64,000 nucleotides of DNA from Mycolicibacterium sp. CBMA 226 (GTDB taxonomy: Bacteria > Actinomycetota > Actinomycetes > Mycobacteriales > Mycobacteriaceae): contig NZ_VTGY01000015.1 of NCBI RefSeq assembly GCF_009729075.1, forward strand, positions 372,001-436,000. The letters are read 5' to 3'. A program made the translations under genes and the position numbers. Below, in pieces: positions 51,945 to 59,524 of the stretch; position 1 is the first letter of the stretch, and every line of letters begins with the position of its first letter. A model generated the notes under the pieces. The model was not told where the DNA came from. It searched no databases and saw only the letters and a program-made list of their open reading frames with translations.

Positions 51945-52469
51945 ATGGCCCGCATGTCCGGACCGTTGATTCTTCCCATCCAGGGCCACGCCCCGCAGCT
52001 GCACGACGAGTCGTGGGTGGCGCCGACCGCATCGGTGCTCGGCCAGGTGACGCTCGCCGCGCGGGCCAGCATCTGGTACGGCACCACGCTGCGTGCCGAG
52101 TTCGAGCCCATCGAGATCGGTGAAGGCTCCAACATCCAGGACGGCTGCACCGTGCACGTCGACCCGGGCTTCCCGGTGAAGGTCGGCGCCGGTGTGAGCG
52201 TCGGGCACAACGCGGTCCTGCACGGCTGCACCGTCGAGGACGGGGCACTCGTCGGCATGGGCGCCATCGTGCTCAACGGCGCGGTGATCGGCGCCGGGTC
52301 GCTGGTGGCAGCCGGAACCGTTGTGCCGCAAGGGTTTGTGGTGCCGCCGGGGACGATGATCGCCGGGGTTCCGGGCAAAATCCGGCGCGAACTGACCGAA
52401 GACGAGATCAACCACAACCGCATCAACGGCCAGGTCTACGAGCACCTGCTCACGCTGCACCGCGGCTAG
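51945..52469 (+). CDS. Gamma-carbonic anhydrase-like hexapeptide protein
   Basis: 174 residues folding as a left-handed beta-helix, seen as hexad repeats (GEGSNIQDGCTV, GAGVSVGHNAVL, GMGAIVLNGAVIGAGSLVAAG). All three zinc-ligand His are present: H71, H88 and H93, with the typical five-residue spacing of the last two. A carbonic anhydrase or a related zinc role (YrdA/PaaY type) is likely. AGGAGG lies 11 nt before the ATG. A second ATG three codons later follows a TAACAT hexamer by 7 nt, so either start is possible. Confidence 0.9.
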   Translation: MARMSGPLILPIQGHAPQLHDESWVAPTASVLGQVTLAARASIWYGTTLRAEFEPIEIGEGSNIQDGCTVHVDPGFPVKVGAGVSVGHNAVLHGCTVEDGALVGMGAIVLNGAVIGAGSLVAAGTVVPQGFVVPPGTMIAGVPGKIRRELTEDEINHNRINGQVYEHLLTLHRG

Positions 52470-52470
52470 G

Positions 52471-52519
52471 GATTTGTGCACGATTTTCCGCGGCGACCGC
52501 GGAAAATCGTGCACAAATC
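52471..52519. repeat. 49-bp palindromic element, copy 4 (perfect)
   Basis: The most regular copy: 23-bp arms, starting GATTTGTGCACGATTTTCC and its exact complement, around a CGA loop. It fills the gap between two convergent genes, starting 1 bp after one stop and ending inside the stop codon of the other (52518-52520). Confidence 0.92.
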
Positions 52520-53798
52520 ACAGGGGATGGGCGATTTCGTCGCCCCGCATCCTGCCCGCCGTCCAGGCGATGGTGGTCAGCACTGCCGGCAGCAGGCCGG
52601 AGACCAGAAAAATCCATTGCATGCCAACGACCTTCGATAGCGGGCCGGCTATCGCGTACGACACCGGCAGGAATACCAGCGACACGAAGAAGTCCAGGCT
52701 CGAGACCCGGCCCAGCATCTCCTTCGGTACCCGTCGCTGCAGCAGCGTCCCCCAGATCACCATGCTCGCGCCGTCTCCGATGCCCACGAAGAACGCGGCC
52801 GCCAGCATCAGCGGAAACGACCACGTGCTGCCGACGACGATCAGCGGCATCGCGCCCAGTCCCCAGATGGCCATCATCGCCGTTAGGTAGCGCCGGGGCA
52901 TTCGGGTGGACGAAACGGCCAGTGCGCCAAAGGCACTGCCGAGCCCGAATCCCGCCATGATGAATCCGTAAGAGCGCGGTCCGTCGGCGAAGCGTTGCTC
53001 GGCGATGAACGGCACCAGCACCTCGATCGGGCCCAGAACCACCAGCACATAGACGCTCGCGACCAGCAGCGTCCAGAGCAGCCACGGCGTGCGGGTCATG
53101 AACGCGAAACCGTCACGCAGATCGTGCAGTACGTGCTTGTGTTCGGTCGGCTCCTCGGCGGCGACGGCCGCGGGGCGGGTCGCCACGAGGAGCGCCAGCC
53201 CGATCGCGAACAACGTCGCGACGGTGGTCGCGCCGATCCACGGGAACGTCAGCCCGACGAGTACACCGGCTGCGGCCGGGCCGATGGCCTGTTGCAGCAC
53301 GGGACGCACCATGCCCTCAATGCCGTTGGCCGCCAACAGTTGTTCGGCCGGCAGCAACCGGGGCAGCAGTGCACTGTAGGCCGGGAAGAAGAAGGCAACC
53401 GCGATGCCGAGGCACGTCGCGGCCACGGCCATGTGCCAAATGCGTAGTGTTCCAGACCAACTGAGGACAGCAATGGTCGACACCACCGCCAGGTTGACGA
53501 CCTCGACGGTGATGATGATGTTGCGTCGGTTCAGCCGGTCGGCCGCGATGCCACCGACCAGGACGAAGGCCACGAGGCCGGCGCCCAGGCAGGTCGCCAC
53601 CAGTGACAACGCCGCTGGGTCGTTGTCCAGCGCGATGACCTGCAACGCCGCGACCACCGTCCACATGCCTTCGGCAAAGATGGACAGCGATACAGCTGCG
53701 ATCAGCAGGCGGTACTCACGGAAACGTAAGGGTGCGAACACCCGCCAGCGGTCGGTGGTCCGCGGTTCGGGCGTTTCGACGTCGAACTGGGAACTCAC
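52518..53798 (-). CDS. MFS exporter (Tap/EntS-like)
   Basis: 426 residues, about twelve helices, MFS_3 type: FREYRLLIAAVSLSIFAEGMWTVVAALQVIAL at the start and LGRVSSLDFFVSLVFLPVSYAIAGPLSKVVG late. This subgroup includes drug and siderophore exporters such as Tap and EntS. The substrate is unknown. Its stop codon is shared with the end of palindrome copy 4. The start has no strong ribosome site. Confidence 0.87.
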   Translation of the reverse strand: MSSQFDVETPEPRTTDRWRVFAPLRFREYRLLIAAVSLSIFAEGMWTVVAALQVIALDNDPAALSLVATCLGAGLVAFVLVGGIAADRLNRRNIIITVEVVNLAVVSTIAVLSWSGTLRIWHMAVAATCLGIAVAFFFPAYSALLPRLLPAEQLLAANGIEGMVRPVLQQAIGPAAAGVLVGLTFPWIGATTVATLFAIGLALLVATRPAAVAAEEPTEHKHVLHDLRDGFAFMTRTPWLLWTLLVASVYVLVVLGPIEVLVPFIAEQRFADGPRSYGFIMAGFGLGSAFGALAVSSTRMPRRYLTAMMAIWGLGAMPLIVVGSTWSFPLMLAAAFFVGIGDGASMVIWGTLLQRRVPKEMLGRVSSLDFFVSLVFLPVSYAIAGPLSKVVGMQWIFLVSGLLPAVLTTIAWTAGRMRGDEIAHPL

Positions 53799-53825
53799 CA
53801 GTCCATCGTCCCGCCCGCGTCAAGC

Positions 53826-53874
53826 GATTTGTGCACGTCGTTCCGCGTCGGGCGCGCAAAGACGTGCACGAATC
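53826..53874. repeat. 49-bp palindromic element, copy 5 (diverged)
   Basis: Starts GATTTGTGCACGTCG and ends GACGTGCACGAATC. At arm positions 13-14 it has TC paired with GA where other copies have AT paired with AT, so both sides changed together. It lies between two minus-strand genes. Confidence 0.82.
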
Positions 53875-53879
53875 ACGGG

Positions 53880-54671
53880 TTAGACGTCGGAGTAGACGGG
53901 CTGCCGGCGCTGCTGGAAGGACGCGACGCCCTCCCGGAAGTCGGCGGCGTTCAAAAGCTGGATCTGTCCGGCGGTTTCGCGGGCAAACGTGTTGTTCAGC
54001 TCGGTCAGGGTGGCGTCGTTGACGGCCTGCTTGGTCTTACGTAGCGCCACGGCCGGGCCGGACTTGAGCGCCGCGAGCACGCGGTCGACCTCGGCGTCGA
54101 GGTCGTCGGCGGCGTGCACCGAGCTGACGAGTCCGGCGGCAAGCGCCTCGGACGCGGGCAGCTTCTCCGCCAGCAGGGCCATCCGCATGGCGCGGGCCCG
54201 CCCGATCGAGGCGGCGACCAGGGCGGAGGCGCCGCCGTCGGGCATCAGGCCGATCTTGGTGAACGCCAGCAGGAAGGACGACTTCTCGGACGCCAGGATG
54301 ATGTCGCATCCGAGCGCCAGGGAGACCCCGACGCCGGCGGCGACACCGTGTACCACGGCGACGGCGGGCTTAGGCAGGTTCACCAGAGCCGCGACGGCCC
54401 GGTTGGCCGCGTTCAAGACCGCTGCGGCATCGAACTTCTTGGCGTTCTGGTCCTCCGGGCTCAGCCCCGCGCCCGAGCAGAAGCCGCGGCCCGCGCCACC
54501 CAGCCGGACCACTTTGACCGCCGGGTCGGTCGCGGCCTGGAGCACCGCATCGCCGAGGAGTTCGAGCATTTCCAGCGACAGCGAGTTCAGCGTGTCCGGC
54601 CGGTTGAGCGTCACGGACAACACGCCGTCGTCCAGTGAGACGGTCAGATCGTCGGATCCGGTGTAAGTCAT
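53880..54671 (-). CDS. Enoyl-CoA hydratase/isomerase family (PaaG/ECI-like)
   Basis: 263 residues, crotonase fold, at the place of Rv1141c/Rv1142c (echA11/echA10). Neither hydratase Glu is present: the first position reads GVAAGVGVSLALGCD (Ser) and the second FTKIGLMPDGGAS (Phe). The Asp in PDGG is the typical base of PaaG and delta3,delta2-enoyl-CoA isomerases. An isomerase role is therefore more likely than hydration. Divergent from mcr. Copy 5 of the 49-bp palindrome lies 5 bp after the stop. Confidence 0.88.
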   Translation of the reverse strand: MTYTGSDDLTVSLDDGVLSVTLNRPDTLNSLSLEMLELLGDAVLQAATDPAVKVVRLGGAGRGFCSGAGLSPEDQNAKKFDAAAVLNAANRAVAALVNLPKPAVAVVHGVAAGVGVSLALGCDIILASEKSSFLLAFTKIGLMPDGGASALVAASIGRARAMRMALLAEKLPASEALAAGLVSSVHAADDLDAEVDRVLAALKSGPAVALRKTKQAVNDATLTELNNTFARETAGQIQLLNAADFREGVASFQQRRQPVYSDV

Positions 54672-54792
54672 TCAGTACCCCAGTTTCGCGGGCGGGCCAG
54701 ATGCCCGCACTAGACAGACTTCGTTATACAAGTAAGCTATGTCGCGGTCAATAGAACTGGGCTCAAACCGATCGACCAAGAGGTGCGAAAAG

Positions 54793-55887
54793 ATGGCTGG
54801 ACCACTGCAGGGACTACGCGTTGTCGAGCTGGCCGGCATCGGTCCCGGACCGCACGCGGCGATGATCCTCGGTGACCTGGGCGCCGATGTGGTCCGAGTG
54901 GAGCGCCCGAGCAAGTCCGGCACGCCCAGCGGCGATTCCATGCTGCGCAACCGCCGGTCCGTCACCGCGGACCTCAAGAGCGACGAAGGCCGCGAGCTGG
55001 TCCTGAGCCTGATCAAGAAGGCCGACGTCCTCATCGAAGGCTTCCGCCCCGGTGTCACCGAGCGGCTGGGCCTGGGCCCCGAAGACTGTGCCAAGGTCAA
55101 CGATCGCCTGATCTACGGTCGCATGACCGGGTGGGGACAGACGGGCCCGCGTGCCCTGCAGGCCGGCCACGACATCAACTACATCTCGCTCAACGGCCTG
55201 CTGCACGCCGTCGGCCGTAAGGGCGAGCGCCCGGTGCCGCCGCTGAACCTCGCGGGTGACTTCGGCGGTGGCTCGATGTTCCTGCTCGTCGGCATCCTGT
55301 CCGCGCTGTTCGAGCGGCAGACCTCCGGCAAGGGCCAGGTGGTCGACGCCGCGATGGTCGACGGCTCCAGCGTGCTGATGCAGATGATGTGGAGCTTCCG
55401 CCGCCAGGGCATGTGGCGCGACGACCGCGGCGTCAACATGCTCGACACCGGCGCGCCGTACTACGACACCTACGAGACCTCCGACGGCAAGTACATGGCC
55501 GTCGGCGCCATCGAGCCGCAGTTCTACGCCGAGCTGCTGGCCAAGCTGGAGCTGGATCCGGCCGCCTTGCCCGATCAGAACGACGTCGCCCGCTGGCCCG
55601 AACTGCGCGACACCTTCACCAATGCCTTCAAGTCCCAGACCCGGGACCACTGGGCCAAGGTCTTCGAGGGATCGGACGCCTGTACGACGCCGATCCTCAG
55701 CTTCGCGGAGGTCGAGTCCGAGCCGCACATCGCCGAGCGCGACACCTTCTTCCGGTTCGCGCCCGAAGACGGCGACAACCTCGAGCCGATGCCGGCGCCC
55801 CGTTTCTCCCGCAGCGTGCCGAACATTCCGACGCCGCCCCGCGTGCCCGGCTCCGACACCGAGGCTGTCTTGCGCGACTGGGCCTGA
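54793..55887 (+). CDS. mcr: Alpha-methylacyl-CoA racemase
   Basis: 364 residues (M. tuberculosis Mcr, Rv1143, 360). The catalytic pair H126 (QAGHDINY) and D156 (LAGDFGGG) falls at the same numbers as in the solved M. tuberculosis enzyme. It epimerises 2-methylacyl-CoA esters, needed to degrade branched chains such as the cholesterol side chain. Start chosen because AAGAGGTGCGAAAAG precedes this ATG; an in-frame ATG 18 codons upstream has no ribosome site. First gene of a run with the SDR and nitronate monooxygenase genes. Confidence 0.96.
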   Translation: MAGPLQGLRVVELAGIGPGPHAAMILGDLGADVVRVERPSKSGTPSGDSMLRNRRSVTADLKSDEGRELVLSLIKKADVLIEGFRPGVTERLGLGPEDCAKVNDRLIYGRMTGWGQTGPRALQAGHDINYISLNGLLHAVGRKGERPVPPLNLAGDFGGGSMFLLVGILSALFERQTSGKGQVVDAAMVDGSSVLMQMMWSFRRQGMWRDDRGVNMLDTGAPYYDTYETSDGKYMAVGAIEPQFYAELLAKLELDPAALPDQNDVARWPELRDTFTNAFKSQTRDHWAKVFEGSDACTTPILSFAEVESEPHIAERDTFFRFAPEDGDNLEPMPAPRFSRSVPNIPTPPRVPGSDTEAVLRDWA

Positions 55888-55914
55888 GTTTCCAACCAGA
55901 AGGGAATTGCATCA

Positions 55915-56667
55915 ATGCAGATCAAAGATTCCGTAGCCGTCGTGACCGGTGGGGCGTCGGGCCTGGGCCTGGCGACCACCAAGCGTCTGCTCGACGCCGG
56001 CGGCAGCGTCGTCGTCATCGACCTCAAGGGTGAGGACGTCGTCGCCGAGCTGGGTCCCCGCGCCAAGTTCGTCGCGACCGACGTCACCGACGAGGCCGGC
56101 GTGAGTGCGGCGCTGGATGCGGCCGAGGAGATGGGCCCGCTGCGCATCAACGTCAACTGTGCCGGCATCGGCAACGCCATCAAGACCCTGAGCAAGCACG
56201 GCGCGTTCCCGCTCGACGGTTTCCGCAAGGTGGTCGAGGTCAACCTGATCGGCACCTTCAATGTCATCCGCCTCGCCGCGGAGCGCATAGCCAAGACCGA
56301 ACCGGTCGGCGAGGAGCGCGGCGTCATCATCAACACCGCCTCGGTGGCCGCGTTCGACGGCCAGATCGGCCAGGCCGCGTACTCGGCGTCCAAGGGCGGC
56401 GTCGTCGGTATGACCCTGCCGATCGCCCGCGACCTGTCGCGCGAACTGATCCGCGTGTGCACCATCGCCCCGGGCCTGTTCAAGACCCCGCTGCTCGGCT
56501 CGCTGCCGGAAGAGGCGCAGAAGTCGCTGGGTCAGCAGGTGCCGCACCCGGCGCGTCTGGGCGACCCCGACGAGTACGGCTTCCTGGCGCAGCACATCAT
56601 CGAGAACCCGATGCTCAACGGCGAGGTCATCCGCCTCGACGGCGCGATCCGGATGGCACCGCGATGA
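55915..56667 (+). CDS. SDR, 17beta-HSD type 10-like
   Basis: 250 residues (Rv1144-like). VVTGGASGLGLATTKRL binds NAD, IDLKGED gives the Asp for NAD over NADP, and the catalytic residues lie in INTASVAAF and YSASKGG. The C-terminal NPMLNGEVIRLDGAIRMAP is typical of HSD10-type 3-hydroxyacyl-CoA dehydrogenases. It probably oxidises 3-hydroxyacyl-CoA or hydroxysteroids, fitting the acyl-CoA genes around it. AACCAGAAGGGAATTGC precedes the ATG. Overlaps the next gene by 4 nt. Confidence 0.92.
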   Translation: MQIKDSVAVVTGGASGLGLATTKRLLDAGGSVVVIDLKGEDVVAELGPRAKFVATDVTDEAGVSAALDAAEEMGPLRINVNCAGIGNAIKTLSKHGAFPLDGFRKVVEVNLIGTFNVIRLAAERIAKTEPVGEERGVIINTASVAAFDGQIGQAAYSASKGGVVGMTLPIARDLSRELIRVCTIAPGLFKTPLLGSLPEEAQKSLGQQVPHPARLGDPDEYGFLAQHIIENPMLNGEVIRLDGAIRMAPR

Positions 56668-57665
56668 GCATTCAGACGAAGTTCACCGAGGCCTTCGGTG
56701 TCGAGCACCCGATCGCCCAGGGCGGTATGCAGTGGGTTGGTCGCGCGGAACTGGTTGCGGCCGTTGCCAATGCGGGCGGTCTGGGTTTCATCACCGCGCT
56801 GACGCAGCCGACGCCGGCGGACCTGGCCAACGAGATCGCCAAGACTCGCGACCTGACGGACAAGCCGTTCGGGGTGAACCTGACGATCCTGCCGGCGATC
56901 AACCCGCCGCCGTACGACGAGTACCGCCAGGTGATCGTCGACGCCGGCGTGAAGATCGTGGAGACCGCGGGCTCGAACCCCGCGCCGCACCTGCCGATGT
57001 TCCACGACAACGGCATCAAGGTGCTGCACAAGTGCACCTCGGTGCGGCACGCGGTCAAGGCCCAGAGCCTGGGCGTCGACGGCATCAGCATCGACGGCTT
57101 CGAGTGCGCCGGTCACCCCGGTGAGGACGACGTGCCCGGCCTGGTACTGATTCCAGCCGCGGCCAAGGAGATCGAGATCCCGATGATCGCCTCGGGCGGT
57201 TTCGGTGACGCCCGCGGCCTGGTGGCCGCGCTGGCGCTGGGTGCCGACGGCATCAACATGGGCACGCGTTTCATGTGCACCGCCGAGTCGTGCATTCACC
57301 AGAACGTCAAGGAAGCCATCGTGGCGACCGACGAGCGGGGCACCGAGCTGATCTTCCGCAGCCTCAAGAACACCGCGCGCGTGGCGTCGAACGCGGTGTC
57401 GCGTGAGGTGGTCGACATCCTGAAGAAGGGCGGCCAGTTCGAGGACGTCAAGGATCTGGTGGCCGGCGTGCGTGGTCGCAAGGTGTTCGAGAACGGCGAT
57501 ATCGACGCCGGCATCTGGACCGCGGGCACCGTCATGGGCCTGATTCACGACATCCCGACGTGCGACGAGTTGATCTCGCGCATCGTCGGGGAAGCCGAGG
57601 AGATCATCACCGGCCGCCTGGCGCGGATGGTCGGCGCGGGCGAAGCCGAGCTGGCTTCCGTCTAG
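56664..57665 (+). CDS. Nitronate monooxygenase family FMN protein
   Basis: 333 residues. FGVEHPIAQGGMQWVG is the FMN N-terminal block, FECAGHPGEDD carries the catalytic His, and IASGGFGDARGLVAALALGADGINMGTRFM the phosphate-binding part. The ATGA overlap with the SDR makes translational coupling likely. Its presence in a branched acyl-CoA operon recalls other actinobacterial NMO-like genes in catabolic clusters, where they may act as enoyl reductases or detoxifiers. The substrate is unknown. Confidence 0.9.
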   Translation: MSIQTKFTEAFGVEHPIAQGGMQWVGRAELVAAVANAGGLGFITALTQPTPADLANEIAKTRDLTDKPFGVNLTILPAINPPPYDEYRQVIVDAGVKIVETAGSNPAPHLPMFHDNGIKVLHKCTSVRHAVKAQSLGVDGISIDGFECAGHPGEDDVPGLVLIPAAAKEIEIPMIASGGFGDARGLVAALALGADGINMGTRFMCTAESCIHQNVKEAIVATDERGTELIFRSLKNTARVASNAVSREVVDILKKGGQFEDVKDLVAGVRGRKVFENGDIDAGIWTAGTVMGLIHDIPTCDELISRIVGEAEEIITGRLARMVGAGEAELASV

Positions 57666-57681
57666 TTCTGCCGTAGTGCGC

Positions 57682-57715
57682 TGAGGGCTGTGACTCGGGG
57701 GAGTCACAGCCCTCA
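57682..57715. terminator. Terminator after the mcr operon
   Basis: A perfect 15-bp stem TGAGGGCTGTGACTC / GAGTCACAGCCCTCA with a GGGG loop, 16 nt after the stop. Confidence 0.88.
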
Positions 57716-57783
57716 ATGCATTCGGCAGCGGGTAGCCAGGTAGCTTTTGGCCGTACGACCCGGTACGCGTTAAGGATGTTGAC

Positions 57784-58929
57784 ATGCAGCGCAGCTTGTT
57801 CGAGGTAGATCACGACGACTTCCGGGCATCGGTGCGCGAATTCGTCGCTCGCCACATCGAGCCGAATGAAGACAAGTTCATCGAGCAGCGCTACATCGAC
57901 CGTGAGGTGTGGCTGGAGGCCGGCCGCAACGGGTATCTGGGGCTGGAGGTGCCCGAAGAGTACGGCGGCAGTGCCGCGGGGGACTACCGCTTCAATACCG
58001 TTCTGTGTGAAGAGCTTTCGCGGTCCAGTGCCGCGGCGGCGTCGGCATTCACCATCCATTACGACTGTGCCGCACCGTATCTGGTCACGCTGACCACCGA
58101 GGAACAGAAGCGTCGGTGGTTGCCGAAGTTCTGCAGCGGCGAGATGATCACCGCCATCGGGATGACCGAGCCGTCCGGTGGATCGGATCTGGCCGCGTTG
58201 AAGACCACCGCGGTCAAGGACGGTTCCAGCTACGTCATCAACGGCTCAAAGACGTTCATCACCAACGGGACCCAGGCCGACATGGTGATCGTCGCCTCGC
58301 GAACCACACCGGAGAAAGGCTCCAAGGGCATCACGCTGTTCGCCGTGGAAACGGGAATGCCCGGGTTCACGCGTGGACGCAAGCTCGACAAGGTCGGCCA
58401 GCCTGAAGCGGACACCGCGGAGCTGTTCTTCGAAGACGTGCGGGTCGACGAATCGGCGATCATCGGTGAGGTCGACCGGGGCTTCATCCACATGATGACG
58501 CTGCTGCCACAGGAACGGATCAGCGTTGCGGTGGCCAACCTCGCTCACGTGCGGCGGATTCTGGAAGACACTGTCGAGTACGCCAAGGAGCGCAAGGCGT
58601 TCGGCCAAGCCATCGGATCGCTGCAGTGGAACAAGTTCCTGCTCGCGGAAATGGTCACCAAACTCGATGTGACGCAGGCCTATGTCGACAACTGCGTCGT
58701 GGCGCACCTCAGTGGGCAGTTGACGGCCATCGACGCGGCGAAGGCAAAGTACTGGAGTTCGGTGGTACAGAACGAGATTCTGGACAACTGCGTCCAGATC
58801 CACGGCGGCTACGGCTTCATGAACGAGTACCGGGTCGCTCGGGCCTGGAAGGACGCCCGGGTCACCAAGATTTGGGCGGGGTCGAACGAGATCATGCGTG
58901 AGGTCATCGGGCGCGACCTGGGGCTGTAG
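57784..58929 (+). CDS. Acyl-CoA dehydrogenase (FadE type)
   Basis: 381 residues. IGMTEPSGGSDLAALKTTAV is the FAD block, QAIGSLQWNKFLLAEM the middle helix, and IHGGYGFMNEYRVARAWKDARVTKIWAGSNEIMREVIGRDL carries the catalytic Glu in GSNE. It shares close layout with the acyl-CoA dehydrogenase at 48509 and is probably a paralogue. GTTAAGGATGTTGAC precedes the ATG. It stands alone between two terminators, so it has its own promoter. Confidence 0.94.
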   Translation: MQRSLFEVDHDDFRASVREFVARHIEPNEDKFIEQRYIDREVWLEAGRNGYLGLEVPEEYGGSAAGDYRFNTVLCEELSRSSAAAASAFTIHYDCAAPYLVTLTTEEQKRRWLPKFCSGEMITAIGMTEPSGGSDLAALKTTAVKDGSSYVINGSKTFITNGTQADMVIVASRTTPEKGSKGITLFAVETGMPGFTRGRKLDKVGQPEADTAELFFEDVRVDESAIIGEVDRGFIHMMTLLPQERISVAVANLAHVRRILEDTVEYAKERKAFGQAIGSLQWNKFLLAEMVTKLDVTQAYVDNCVVAHLSGQLTAIDAAKAKYWSSVVQNEILDNCVQIHGGYGFMNEYRVARAWKDARVTKIWAGSNEIMREVIGRDLGL

Positions 58930-58975
58930 GCGTCGGCGAGGGCTCCGGCCAGACACAACCGGCCCAGACACAACA

Positions 58976-59006
58976 AAAGCCGCCGGCCTTATCGGTCGGC
59001 GGCTTT
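58976..59006. terminator. Terminator after the acyl-CoA dehydrogenase gene
   Basis: A 13-bp stem AAAGCCGCCGGCC / GGTCGGCGGCTTT (one G-U) with a TTATC loop and a short T-run, 46 nt after the stop. Confidence 0.88.
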
Positions 59007-59064
59007 GACGCTGGTGATCACCCCAACGAGTCTCTGCGTCAGACTCGCGGGTGAACCCGCGGAA

Positions 59065-59187
59065 TCAGACGGCCTCGGCGAGGTCGGGGAACTGCTCGGA
59101 CGTGTCACCCTCGATCAGGACGTCCCCGTGGTACAGGGCATCGAAATCTACTTTGATGACATCTGCGTTGGTGTCGTCGATCCACAT
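59065..59187 (-). CDS. Possible small acidic protein
   Basis: 40 codons: MWIDDTNADVIKVDFDALYH, then GDVLIEGDTSEQFPDLAEAV. It is strongly acidic, with an even codon pattern and G/C in most third positions. A TAGCCT hexamer on the minus strand ends 7 nt before the ATG, the leaderless layout. It lies in the 595-bp stretch between the terminator and the mmpL promoter, which otherwise holds nothing I recognise from 59188 to 59468. No family recognised. Confidence 0.4.
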   Translation of the reverse strand: MWIDDTNADVIKVDFDALYHGDVLIEGDTSEQFPDLAEAV

Positions 59188-59468
59188 GTCTATGAGGCTA
59201 TGGGTCGCTATTAAGAAATCTTTGAGTCACGATTCGGAAAACGCTGGCAATTCTTACCGCTGGGTAGGTTGGTGAACCCGGGCTCCCAAGTGACCCGTGG
59301 GTAGGTCGCATTCCGCAAGGCCACAGCTGATCTTGATGCGCAATCGGCGCCCCTGATCGCGGCTTGGTTCACTCGCCAGTAGCAAACATGACAGCCATCA
59401 CCTGCGTCGTGCCTGGTCGGTCGCGTGAACCAGACGTCAATAAATCTCGTGACCATGGTTAGTGACCG

Positions 59469-59500
59469 TTGACACGCCTAAGTTATCGGCGATAACTTAG
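59469..59500 (+). promoter_or_regulatory. mmpL operon promoter with built-in TetR operator
   Basis: TTGACA (59469-59474) and GATAAC (59491-59496) are 16 bp apart. A perfect palindrome with 11-bp arms CTAAGTTATCG / CGATAACTTAG around a single G (59478-59500) fills the spacer and covers the -10. The operon's own TetR gene is the obvious repressor. Confidence 0.85.
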
Positions 59501-59524
59501 CGGTGTTACGAGTAAGGGGAGTCC

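Noticed and set aside
54739..54792. N-terminal extension of mcr from an upstream in-frame ATG
   Set aside because: No ribosome site there, whereas GAGGTG precedes the later ATG and gives numbering of H126/D156 identical to the characterised enzyme.
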